From: Syncephalastrum monosporum B8922
Taxonomy: Eukaryota; Mucoromycota; Mucoromycetes; Mucorales; Syncephalastraceae
Direction of reading: 5' to 3'
Assembly: GCA_000697355.1 (NCBI GenBank)
Contig: JNEN01000752.1
Span: forward strand, 1-48,617
DNA: 48,617 nt
This document shows positions 1 to 10,869 of the stretch, in pieces. The notes under the pieces are model-generated. The model did no database searches. It saw only the letters and a list, made by a program, of their open reading frames with translations, and had not been told where the DNA came from. Made by a program: the position numbers and the translations under genes. Positions within the stretch are counted from its first letter, which is position 1; every line of letters starts with the position of its first letter.

Positions 1-164
1 GATTATTTTCCAGGTAAGAAAAATACACATGAGTTTATGGGATGTTTGGTTTAGGTAAACTTACTTTTTTTTATGTTTCGTCGTAGTATTTTGAGATGTT
101 TGTCAAGGAGAAGATGGATAACGGCATGAGCATGGAGAGCATGATGGCTGCTGGTATGCAGTAA
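1..164 (+). CDS. 3' end of an unrecognised protein (5' truncated by window)
   Basis: Two exons are visible: bases 1-13 and 87-164, joined over a GTAAG..TAG intron (14-86). The only open joined frame reads IIFQYFEMFVKEKMDNG and then a methionine-rich tail ending ESMMAAGMQ before the TAA at 162-164. The tail is short and amphipathic, with five methionines in its last 17 residues. I do not recognise the family, and too little is present to assign one. The splice signals and the open frame across them are the reason to call it coding. Confidence 0.5.
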
Positions 165-1308
165 AAAAAAAAAAAGAACCCAAAAATAAAGGAACAAAGA
201 AAAAAAAGTAGTAAGTCTTTATGCAGACGTGCAATGGTTTTGTAACTTTAAGGCTCAGACTGGATGTGACAGAATCTCGCAAAGTTGCCTCGATGTCAAG
301 TACCTTGTCGTATCGTGGATCCAGATGTACGATGTCACTGACCTCTCTTGGCCTCCTCTTATTAACGCATCAAATTTAGGTGTTGTCATATTGAAGCCGT
401 CGTCGAATCTTATACAGATTTTGAGTCACGTTTTTGCTCCCCGTGGGGAGGTTGAGAAGGAGGCCTCTGCGATTGAAGTGGATTTCCAGATCAAGATATT
501 TGTTGGCGACTGGAGCATGTAAAAGGCTTCGGAACTGAGCATGACGACTCGCTCAATTAAATCCTTCCGCTACATTTATCAAGCGCGACAAGCTACTTTT
601 TTTTTGTGGTGCCTCCAGTCGATTGACTTGCAGATTATACGGACAACTTTCACCATATCTACCTTGCCCAACAAACATAGTGTCAACAACTTAATGGACA
701 ACGACAACGCATGTATCATCGCGTCACGAACATTGCTGCTGGTGTCAATGTGATGGAGGCACCAAAAACAGCCACTTTGGACAAGCCAACCGGTGAATAA
801 TATTTTGCACAATGTATCATGTGATGTCCTAGCGTAGCGCAAAACTCACTTATTACACGAGAGGTGTGCTTACTTATTGGGTTTCCTAAGTTCTCCGTTT
901 TAATTGCGAACAAAAGATAAAAAATTTTTTGACAGCTAATCTATTACTATTCTCAGCTTATGCAATCCATCTGGAAGACCGACCCGTGCATCCGTGTATT
1001 GCCCTCAATTCCTTTGCTTTTTTAGAGATACATATGATAGACTTGTGCAGTGATTTCTAGTATGTATCAAATTTCCATTTTTTTTTTTTCGAGGCTGCCC
1101 CATCCAGCCCCGCTCTGCCTTCTTTTTGACAGCAAAACGGAAGGCTTCTGGCTCCTCGAGGGTCAGAAGCTAAATAGCGACATAAATAACAGGTGGAGCA
1201 GGTTCTTCGAAGTGTTAGAATGTTGGGTAGGACTGTATGAATTAATATGAAGTTGATGTAGCAGATACAAAATAGATGAAGACATGATATAAATATGTGT
1301 GTGTTGTT
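165..1308. other. Intergenic region, no confident gene
   Basis: An A-rich stretch follows the stop at 164. Short ORFs on both strands (for example 229-522 plus) have no recognisable motif or splice support. On the minus strand, around 300-340, one frame reads HLDPRYDKVLDIEATL, which loosely recalls the LDPRY block of hAT transposases, but it is interrupted by stops on both sides. The rest is AT-rich with homopolymer runs. It probably holds the 3' regions of two convergent genes. Confidence 0.6.
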
Positions 1309-4300
1309 TTACAGCATGGTATCGATGAGTCGGGCCCGATCCGCGTATTTGCTGTCACCCACAATGTATCGCACCAGGTTCGTGAGATGTTCGAGCTCCT
1401 CAATGACTTCTTCGGAACAACTTGCCATGGCAAACCAGCATAGGTTACCGTACCGCACCCATTTCTCAGAGTCCTTCTCGTCACGTCGCCGGTGCCGAAT
1501 GAGTCGAACGCGGGCCGCGCGGGCCGAAGGCATGTAAGCCGGAAGTGGGAGTTTGGATCTCAGTGACCTACGTATTACCAGTATCGAGTCAATATCAGGC
1601 TTTTGATTTCAAATGAAAAGGTTGACATACGATTGGAGGGTATAGAAGTGCAAGAGCATGGATGCCGTCATATCTCGACGATACCTGTTGTACTCTTGCT
1701 GACACACATCCTGCTTAACGGACAACGGCATGTGTTCCAAAGCGATACGGATTGACAGGAGGCGGTCTAGTAAGTTGCGTGTTGAGACGATCATCTCCTG
1801 ATAAAACGCCTTCGGGAAAGGGCCCTTGAGCCGCGGTTCGTGGTCGGTCAATTCGAGCAGCATCGCGCACGCGTTGATGGATTTTTGAATTTTGCCTTCC
1901 ATTTTTTGTGCGCGCTTGACGTCGTCGCTGGAGGGTGCGATCTGCTGGTGAAACAGGAACGTGCCCATCAGATACGTGTAGTAGTCGCCAAGTTCGCCAA
2001 TGATGCCTGACACGGACTTGCGCACCGCGTGGCGTGCCACGAAGGGCCAAACGCCCCAATTGAGGATGATGGCCACCAGGATGCCAACCACGACGGTGGC
2101 TGCACGTTTCCATACCGTGTAAGCAATTGGTTCACTGAGCTGCTGCACGTAACGGCTGATGGCGACAGATATGTAGGTCATGAGGACGACTACGCCAACC
2201 TTGTTATACGTGCTCGCAAGATGGATCCAGAAGAAGGGAAGAGCTAATATAAAGGTGAGTATTGCATAGCCCTGCGATCCGGAGCAACTTACACAGCAAA
2301 ACTCCAAAAAGAGCCAAAAGATAGGGCTGGCCACCGTTGGCTTCCAGGGCAGCCCATCCAACACACGCACCAATGAAGGTGCCGACAATACGCCACAGAC
2401 TCGCATGCACAGTACCACCACTCGTCGGGTTCATAATGGCAATCACTGTCATACACGACCACTGCCCGCGCACGCTCTCATACCACGCCGTAGAAGAGGG
2501 AATAAATGCGGGAAAAGAGAGCAGCAACATAGCCAACGCCATCTTGAGTGCGACCTTGAACTCGTATTTGCTCAGGTAGTGTAGAAAGAGCCAGATCTTG
2601 TAGCGTAGCCGCAGCCAAAGTGGTGCGTTCTCCTTCTTTGAGGGCGCTTCAACCTTTCCTGCCTCGAGGTCATACACCGAGGACGAGGATCGTTTTTCGG
2701 CTTCTTGTTCTTCTTGTGATCTTTCTTCAACAATAGCATCGCTGGTCAGACCGAGTTTGCCATCCGCGGTCGACGGAGCACCCCTCAAGCGCTTATGCAG
2801 CGTGCCAGTCGATGAAGTGGAGGAAATCTTTTTGAGCATCGGGAGCGTACCGCTGTTTTGGGAAACGACGGAGGACATGCGCCGCGTTTTGCGCGGGCCG
2901 CTACTGCCTGGCGTTAACGAGGCACTCACGGTTTCTGTCGTTCTGGTTCGCGTGAGCCTGTACTCGTTCTCAAACTCAGCGCTTTTGTCCTCTTTGGGCA
3001 TCGCGGGCGTCAGGCTCACTAAGAATAATCAGTGAATGAATGCTAACACGTGGGTAAAAAGGCTGATTCCACGTACCTAGTGTGTAACCGCCTTTGTCGC
3101 GGATGCTCTGGTGGTTATTGGTATGGACCCACTTGCGCCACCACTTTTGGGTGAGCTGGGGCATGTATAGATGCCGGCGACTGCGCCGTGTCGCACGCAG
3201 GCCGTCCATGGACTCCGCCATGCCTTTGAGCTCCGTCGCTGCTTCACGTAGTGTGAAAATGAAAAAGAAGACCAAGAACAGCTCTTCGCGCATGTTGAGG
3301 TCGAGGGTCTTGTTGCCCGTCTTGCTGTGGTTGCTACGATACAGCGTAAGCATACGCTCTTGTTCGGACGTGTCAAACTGGCGGATGGCCTCGTCCATCT
3401 TTTTTGCGCAGTCGCACTGGTCGGGCTCGTGCCTCCGGGCGTGCTGGGTCACGTCGGGTTTTGGCTTGCTGGTGAGCTTAAGAAGATGGCCGAGGTAAGC
3501 CGCCCAGGTCTTGCGAATGGATTTGACATCTTCGTCCTCGACGTCCAGTTGAAGAGCGACGCTGTGGCTCACACAGTCGAGTGCAGCCACGCACTCAACG
3601 GAGAGGTTCATAAGAGGATCCCGTAGGCTTTCAATGTAGGTCAGGAGGAGTTCACCGTCACCGGTTTCGATCTGGCGGTTGGGCTTGGAGGGTGGTTTGG
3701 GATGGTGATGATGGTGGCTATGGTGGTGCTCCTTCTCCTTCTTTTCGTGATTGGCACCGCCCGCAAGCTTGGTCATGTTGAGAAACGAACGGAGCGAGGA
3801 TATACTGCGTTGGTTTTGCTCGGCCACGTCATCCTCATACGAGTTTCGACGCGAGCCTGCACGCGAAGATGGCCGCGAGTTATGCGGACTGCGCTGATCA
3901 CGCGCGGCGATCAACGCTGCCTTGCGCAAGCTGAACTCGTCTTCACTGTCGATCCAACGCAGTGCCGATTTCCGCGGTGCTTCCTCGTGATCGCTGCTGT
4001 CGCTGTCAATGGTATCCAAGGGGCACGTCGGGTGGACAGCCGGCGCATTCTTCTCTTTTTCACTCTCGATGACTTCAATAGCGTTTTCAAAAAGGATACG
4101 CTCCGTCTTAAGGCTTCCACCGAGGATGTTGAGATGTTTTGTGAGGCGATCGAGTGATTTTTGTATGCTGCCGAATCCGTAGGGGCGGATGTAAGTATAG
4201 GATATCTCGTATTTAGCTTCGTGATAAGCGGTCTTGACCTTGGTCATGCCGCCACGCATCCGCTGAGCTGTCTTGTCAACTGTCTCGCCTGCAACCATGT

Positions 4301-5616
4301 CCGAACCGGGATCAAGGAAAAACTGTTTCGTAATCATGTCGAGCATCTCCTTGCTTGAGCTGAACGTCTCCTTAAGTGCACGACCTATTATGTGTCATTA
4401 TTATACTTGCATGAGCTCAATGCAAGTTAAATTTTACCTAATCCATCGACAGCAGTCTCGGGCCACAGAAGATTGACAACCTGTGACACAGCGCAGCCGA
4501 GGAGGAGAGGAATACCAAATTGAAGCGGTAAGTTCAAGGGCAGGGTCGCTTGGTTGAGGCCGGCCGCGGTGGTGAGACTGAACATGAGGACAATCATGGC
4601 TTGCAGCGAGAAAAAAAAGAAGCGCGGCAGACAGGTGCGCAGGAGTTGGAACAAGAAGGTACCGACAAAGAGAAACACGGCATTGATAGCCGAGCTGGAC
4701 TGGACCGTGGTGGGGTTGTGAATGACATACGCCGAGGCGCATGCCAGACCAGCATAGGCAAACGCCATGCCACTGCAGATACCTAAAGCGGAAGTAATGC
4801 TCGCATCAAACTGCGCGCCCATCGTGCGACCTGGATGGCTGAAGAGCATGCCTGCACTCGCCAGGAACACACTCGGTCCTATTGCATGCGCCACAGGTGT
4901 AATCAAGGCAAATAAGGTCGTAATAAAGAAGGCCAGCGTGCATTTCAGGACTCGACGGACAATACGGGTCGGAAATCGCTGAATCAGAAACGTTTTATGA
5001 GAACGTCTGCAGAGAGACAGAACAAGATCAAGAGGTCATTTACCCTGTGCAGAAAATCGATGAAAATCTCCTTGCGACTGCGTGGTTCGTCATCGGCTGT
5101 CGTGGCAACAGAATGTGCTGCAGAGTACGCCCGTCCAATGTCCTCGAGCTTGGGCCGAAACGACACGGTCCGGGCCGGCTGTTCTTCTTTAGAATTCGGT
5201 ATCTCTCCTTCTTCTTGCTCTTCTTTTTTCCCGTCTCTGAAAGTAGTGCCTATGGTATCTGTGGTATCCGTGGTGGTCATGCGCTTCTGATCGCTGTCGC
5301 TGTCATTCTCGTCGGTGGATTCACCCGAATCAATCGTAAACTTTTTGGCGGTGGAATCGTGTGGAGGCGGCTGGTCCTGTCCGGTGGAGCTTATAGTAGA
5401 CTCGAGGGCGAGATTAAAGTACCTGCAAGTACAATGAGGTCAGTCAAGAACAGAGCACTGGTATGTTTCGAGTGCGTACCCGTGGCGGGTTTCCATGGGC
5501 GTGGGAGGGGAATGGGCGTCCTGATCAAACGCATTTTTCTGTACGGTCAGCTGACCAAAACGATATTTCCGGAACGCCTGATCTTCTTGGTCTTCCCCTG
5601 AGCCATCCGGCATCAT
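1309..5616 (-). CDS. FUSC-family (fusaric acid resistance/aromatic acid exporter-like) membrane protein
   Basis: Seven exons: 5616-5480, 5422-5044, 4978-4438, 4384-3077, 3018-2293, 2243-1631 and 1567-1309. They sum to 3963 nt, or 1320 residues. The first of two adjacent ATGs was taken as the start. The architecture has an acidic Ser/Thr-rich N-terminus (about residues 1-170), a first bundle of hydrophobic helices (about 175-345, including ALITPVAHAIGPSVFLASAG), and a long polar region with a histidine run near residue 580. A second helix bundle follows (about 880-1060), then a soluble C-terminal domain. Two membrane bundles each followed by a soluble region is the usual plan of fungal FUSC/ArAE (Brefeldin A-sensitivity-related) proteins. 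Family members are thought to export small aromatic or other organic acids, mostly at the plasma membrane. The substrate cannot be inferred here. It is transcribed divergently from the genes that begin after 6297. Confidence 0.85.
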
Positions 5617-6296
5617 TCAATGGCTATAGATGGGAGTTTTAGTGTTACTTCTTGTGAAAAGAAAAGAATACAGTAAAAAGGAAAAAAGGAGTTGTGATGC
5701 GTTTTACCCGCTCTTGGATCCGCTCAATATCTTCGTTCTCATAATCTCAATAATTCAGTTTTCTTTCCGTTCTGTTCACCGGCGGTGTTTCGCTTGTTCG
5801 GATCATGAAACTGCTGCCAACCGAAGCGGGATATTTTCTTGTTACGTTGTTCCTTCCATGTAACCTCGATGCAATGCAAGTCCATATGTATTTAGAGTTC
5901 AAAAGAAAAGGGTCTTGTCTGCACCATAAAAACAAACAAGTGACACACTGACATGCACACGCGTGCAGCACAATCTACAGGTGTCATGTGGCGTCCTATT
6001 GTCGACTTAGCATAGGGCAGTCTAGGAACCCTGCAGCCCTTTTGGGGCTTGTACATTCATACAGTACGCTGATTAACATGCGTCGACCGTCCCCTTCATT
6101 TCTCATGTCCCTTGGAGGGATGGTCTATTCTACGATTGCGCCTAACGCCTGCACAGCCAAATCGAATGAACGAAACAAAGAAAATTTTTCCATATTTGAC
6201 CGCACGCACAAATGGGCATCCATTCAGGCGTAATGTTTTCTTTATAGTACGCGGTTTGGACTTTTCTGCGGGACACATCACAAACAGATACTGTTC
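5617..6296. other. Intergenic region upstream of the FUSC gene
   Basis: Presumed promoter region between divergent transcription units. It is AT-rich near the FUSC start and otherwise of mixed composition. The short ORFs on both strands (for example 5747-5971 minus) show no family motif. No clear TATA box could be fixed. Confidence 0.55.
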
Positions 6297-6653
6297 ATGT
6301 CTCTGTCACTGTCAGTGGTGTTGGTGGGAGGGGTTGTCTTTATGTATTTGGTTTGGCCTACACGGCAGCAAGTGCGCGGTCTGCGCTGCGTGCTCTGGCG
6401 TGTGTAACGATCAACATATCCATGCGACATGGATCGGCAGAGCATCTATTTCCATAATGATGACCCTCAGCATGCTGCCCAATTATTCAAAAAGGGCATG
6501 GATCATCTCCGCAAAAGGGGAGCCCAAGATGAGGCGCACTTCCTCCTTATGGCAAGGAACACTCATTTGTATACACACGCACAATCAGAAAACGAGAAAA
6601 GGGTAAGCCTGCCAGCTAATAATATCGTCCCGGTAATTATAAAGAAAAAGTAG
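6297..6653 (+). CDS. Possible small single-pass membrane protein (hypothetical)
   Basis: ATG at 6297 opens a strongly hydrophobic N-terminus (MSLSLSVVLVGGVVFMYLVW) followed by arginines, which looks like a signal anchor. The frame meets a TAA at 6405. A very short in-frame GT..AG interval, 6402-6440 (39 nt), would remove it. That would join a hydrophilic helical segment containing DPQHAAQLFKKGMDHLRKRG and run to a TAG at 6653, giving 105 residues. The two segments are in the same frame, and both have protein-like composition. Against it, a 39-nt intron is near or below the usual fungal minimum, and no family is recognised. A further donor (GTAAGC at 6603) lies near the end, so the 3' end is uncertain too. 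Confidence 0.3.
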
Positions 6654-6937
6654 CGGTTTATTGTTATACATGCGCATGCCGATCCCTTGTTCTTCATATT
6701 GTATTTTTTTTTCTTTTGCCGAAGACCAACAATGCACCCTGTTCTTGACATCAATGCAGTTGCCACACTTGTGGCTCCTGTGTGTGTTTTTCCTGTCACA
6801 AACGAATCGTATATAGACCCCTCGACTTTTTTAAACTTTCTCCTTCCGTTGTCCTCTTTCTTTTCATATTTTTTAATTTTAAACGCTCACTTTCCCCCTC
6901 CTTTTATCGTCTTTATTTTATTTCTATTTTTTGTATT

Positions 6938-9233
6938 ATGTTCAGGTCAGAATCACCTACCACGTCTGTTAACGTCCTCAACGACCGCTGGTGCTCCTTC
7001 GACAATTCATCAAGCAATGGCATGCCAATGCTTGCTACCTCATCGTCGCGTCACCCTCTGTTTGGATCGTTCAGCAGCCTGAACGACGATGGAGATGTTG
7101 CCTCGACCGCCCGTTCCTCCACGTCTTCGCTTTCCCTCAGCGACGACGACGGTAGCCCACATGTGCCTTCGAACGACTACTTCGGCCGTTCCACCGCACG
7201 ACTCCCGACCCCACCGCAGCACATCAATCTTGTATCTGATCTGGGCATCCATTCATCCAAAGATGAAATGCTGCCGAATCGCGGCGCAGATTACTACTTC
7301 TCTGCATTCGCTCCGCTCAACAAGGTAGCTGTCTTTGGCATTTCTTATGCACCCAAATGAGCCATATTGACGTAAAGCAACAGACGCTTTGGCAGGACGA
7401 TACCGACCCGTTGTATGTGCCGACTTCTCGGCCCTCCTCATCCCAACTGGACGAAGCCAATTCGAGTGCCTTATCGCGCGTGATTTCTACCCTCTTATCT
7501 AAGGCACCCACATTGAGCGGCATGCCAGCCGACGCCATGCGTCATCATCTTGATAATGCTATCTATGCCATTCAAGTCCTTGTAGATCGCCTTCACGGCA
7601 CTGAAGCCGAGCTGCAGAAGGTACCATCAAATATATTATTTACTAAATTAGGTCCCCGTGGCTAACCAGCACTCTCATTTACATAGAGAACACAACAAGT
7701 ATGGTCACTTCAATCATCTGTCGCGAGTAAAGACCGTGACCTTCAGGCCGTCAAGCAGCAGCTGGCTGTTGTGACTCAGTTGTGCGACACACAGGCCGTG
7801 CAACTGAAAATGGCAACCAAGTATGGAGACCATTCGCAACAGCAGAAAAAGAGCGTCCCTTCGACGCTGCAACACGCCAAATCACTCAACAGCCTTAGCT
7901 GCGATTGGACCGAAGACAGCACGTCTGCCAAGACCAGCAGCCACAACCCCCGACGTCGTGCATCCGGCGGCGACAACAAAATTAGCACATCATCCACAGC
8001 TGATTACCGTCGTCGTCTTGATAAGAATGGCAACGCTGATTGGAGTGTACGTTTGGAAAATGATTTCACGGTTCCTTGACTGACATGTATTATCACATAG
8101 GCTCTCGTGGACAAAATCATCCAACGCGGCGACCAGCATTCATCTATTTTTCTGCAGCAAAAGTTAAAGGGCGGTGCAACGTCCGAGCAAAGACAGGCTA
8201 TCTTCGAAGCTGTTCTGGATCAAGCTTACCCCCTTATGACCAGTCGCTTTGGCAACTTTCTCGTGCAGCGTCTGTTTGAGGTCGGTACTCCTGACCAGGT
8301 TCGCAGCTTAATGAACACCATGCGTGGACGTGTGGTGGATCTCACCTGCCAACCCTTTGGCTGTCACGTATTGCAAAAGGTTAGTGGAAATGACCTGTAC
8401 CTTTTAATTTTCTGTGTGCTGATGCATTTATATTTGAACTTACCTAGGCCCTGGATTGCGCCGACGAACAGACACGCGTTGATATGATCAGTGAGCTCTT
8501 CCCTAGTGTCTTGGATACTATCACGCACAAGCATGCTTGCCATATATGGCAAAAGATCTTTGAGATGCAGTGGGAAAACAAAGATCTCGCTCCACCTGTC
8601 ATGATGCACGTCAACAAGACCCTGCAAGGCCAATGGACACAGGTCGCACTCAATGAGACCGGAAGCCTCGTCATCCAGCATATTTTCGAGAATCTGCCTG
8701 AGGACGAGAAGCGATGCGTGCTCGAAGAAGTGCTCGCCAACGCGACGACGATTGCGCGCGGCCAATGGGGCAACTGGGTTATCCAGCATATTCTAGAGCA
8801 TGCCGAAAACAGCCAGGACAGGGAACTCGCTTTTCAAACTGTTCTAGACCATGCCGCCTCACTTAGCACGGACCAGTATGCCTCCAAAGTGGTCGAAAAA
8901 GCCCTCCGTATTGGTGGTCCTGTGTTCTTTGCCCAGTTCCTTGAGAAAATTACGACGACTAACACCACAACCATCTTGACGAATAAGCAGCCCCGCGAGT
9001 CCCTGATCGACATGGCAGCTGACCAGTATGGCAACTACGTTGTACAGTGGTTGATTAATCATGCGGTGGAGGATCAGCAAACCAGAATGTGTCGGATGAT
9101 CAAGCGGCACATGGTGTCGCTGCGCGGCTCCAAATACGGCCAACGTGTTGCTTTCTTGGTGGAAAAGGTCTTGCGCCAGCAAGATATCACCACCTACCCC
9201 GCTAGCTCTAACGCCACCGCTACCAAGGTTTAA
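6938..9233 (+). CDS. Pumilio/PUF-family RNA-binding protein
   Basis: Five exons: 6938-7324, 7378-7620, 7687-8046, 8101-8379 and 8448-9233. They give 684 residues. The ATG at 6938 was chosen because the in-frame sequence upstream is a T/C-rich leader. The N-terminal half is Ser/Thr-rich, with a likely coiled coil around residues 175-245. The C-terminal half (about 330-680) carries a run of about eight PUF repeats. Recognisable cores are RFGNFLVQRLFE, PFGCHVLQKALD, HACHIWQKIFE, ETGSLVIQHIFE, QWGNWVIQHILEH, QYASKVVEKALR and QYGNYVVQWLINH. In this family the second helix of each repeat contacts one RNA base, and the proteins usually bind 3' UTRs to control mRNA decay or translation in the cytoplasm. 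The target cannot be read from sequence alone. The fourth repeat (HACHIW) and seventh (YASKV) depart from the common N-Y/F-V-x-Q pattern. Confidence 0.93.
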
Positions 9234-10869
9234 ATGTGTGAGAGAGGAGAAGTTGCACCATCCGCAAACCATACAAAAACTTTACTTGTTTTACTAGCAC
9301 CACTGTCATATATCTTGCCTCTTATGCAAATCATTTACCTCCCCCCCTTTTTTTATTCTCTTTTTCCAGTACATGCGTTTCTTTTTGCCCCTTTCTTTTA
9401 AACCAGTCATATGTATGTAGCATGCAATTTTCACGGCCAACTTAAGTCCTTTGAATTAAACAATACCATTTGGCACAGTAACGAAGATTGTTTGCAATTG
9501 GGAACGGATCCATTCCAGCAGCTCTTTTGTGCTGATATATACGCACCTCTACATACATTATATGCCTTTCTGGCTTCTTCATGCATCACGTGGTTTACTT
9601 TAAAATTAAGCCTTCAGATCAGACATAGTCGTAGCTTCTACATTTGATACTAGACATGTGTGAGTCAGATTGCGAGAGGAAGTGTGCTTACGAATTTCTA
9701 CATCATGCGCATATGTGTATCAAAGTAAAGTATATCACAACAGTGTCTGAGCATATATCTTTTCTATAGAAGGCACATATACGTAGCCTGAAAAATACTG
9801 ATATGGTGGAACATTATGACTTACAAGCATATAACCTGTTCATGCTTACGTATAATTCTCCATTTTTGAGTCATCGTCCGGAGGTAGTGCCTAAGTAGTT
9901 GTACTGGCCGCAGCACGCGGATGTGGGTCAAGAATTTTTTTTTTCAGCAGCAGCAGCAATACATCGATGGTGCTACTGCGATAGGCCTATGCTTCTCCTT
10001 CACATCGGTAGCGTTCACAAAAAGCACAATCACTACGAGTACTAGCGGTCATACGCTCGGAAATGTGTGCATATTCGTTACCTAAAGCTTTATAAAAGCT
10101 TTGTAGAGAATGATATCAGGAAAGGCACGCCACAATTAATTTCCTTTCTTATGAATCTTTGGAATCGAGTCTTCAACATTTTCTAATAGATAGAGTGAGA
10201 GTTATATGTATACGATTTTTTTTTTTTGCTGCTTTTTGACCTTCTGTACACCTTCCTCCTCTTTCTCAAGACCCCGAATTAAATAGGGTGAAAAGGGCTA
10301 CCTGACTCCCAGTTGCACGGGTGAAATGCGCCGTAACTTTGCAGCAATTACTGCTTCAAAATAGGTAAGACTAAATGAGACGTTGGGCACAATCGGACTC
10401 ACCAGATGTGGGAAAGACAATACATGGTGGTAAGGTAAGATATGGTATAGGTGATGGTCATTTCGGGGGTCATTATGCGTCCTATCTCATTTACGCCGTT
10501 ACTGCATAACCAAAGTCTCTTAAAGAGACAGCCACGCTCGTCCAGCCCTTCAGTGGTATTTGTAAAATCTTCTTCGATCCCTGGATGCAATCGGCTCCGC
10601 AGCCGCGCCTTTGCATCATTAAATGGCACTATCAGCATTCAAACCAGTCTCTCACACTGTTGCAGCATTAGATGCTATTACACTGCGTTTTATCGCAATT
10701 CGAGTATATATTCAGTACAAGTTGAATGATGAGAAATTAAATAAGGTTGAGTCTATGTGGTACAGATGGATGCAAGTGCTTGAATGGAATACAAAATGCA
10801 GGTGCTGAATGCAGATGATGAATAAATTCACATATATACGTGCGCATGCTGCTGATGCTGCTGCTAAAA
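9234..10869. other. Convergent intergenic region, no confident gene
   Basis: This lies between the convergent 3' ends of the Pumilio gene and the MFS transporter gene. It is AT-rich with poly-T tracts (for example near 10216) and a short CAG run near 9949. An 80-codon frame on the minus strand at 10399-10638 (containing HPGIEEDF and GLDERGCLFKRLW) looks mildly protein-like, but has no family match or convincing splice partners. Nothing else is supported. Confidence 0.55.

Noticed and set aside
2029..2247. Plus-strand ORFs across the FUSC gene
   Set aside because: They are antisense to exons whose minus-strand reading gives a coherent family architecture.
6112..6606. 164-codon plus-strand ORF
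   Set aside because: Composition (Cys/Trp/His-rich, no motif) looks like chance; a different frame in the same place is more protein-like.
6782..6937. N-terminal extension of the Pumilio protein
   Set aside because: The in-frame sequence before 6938 is a T/C-rich leader rich in Phe and Ser codons, typical of a 5' UTR.
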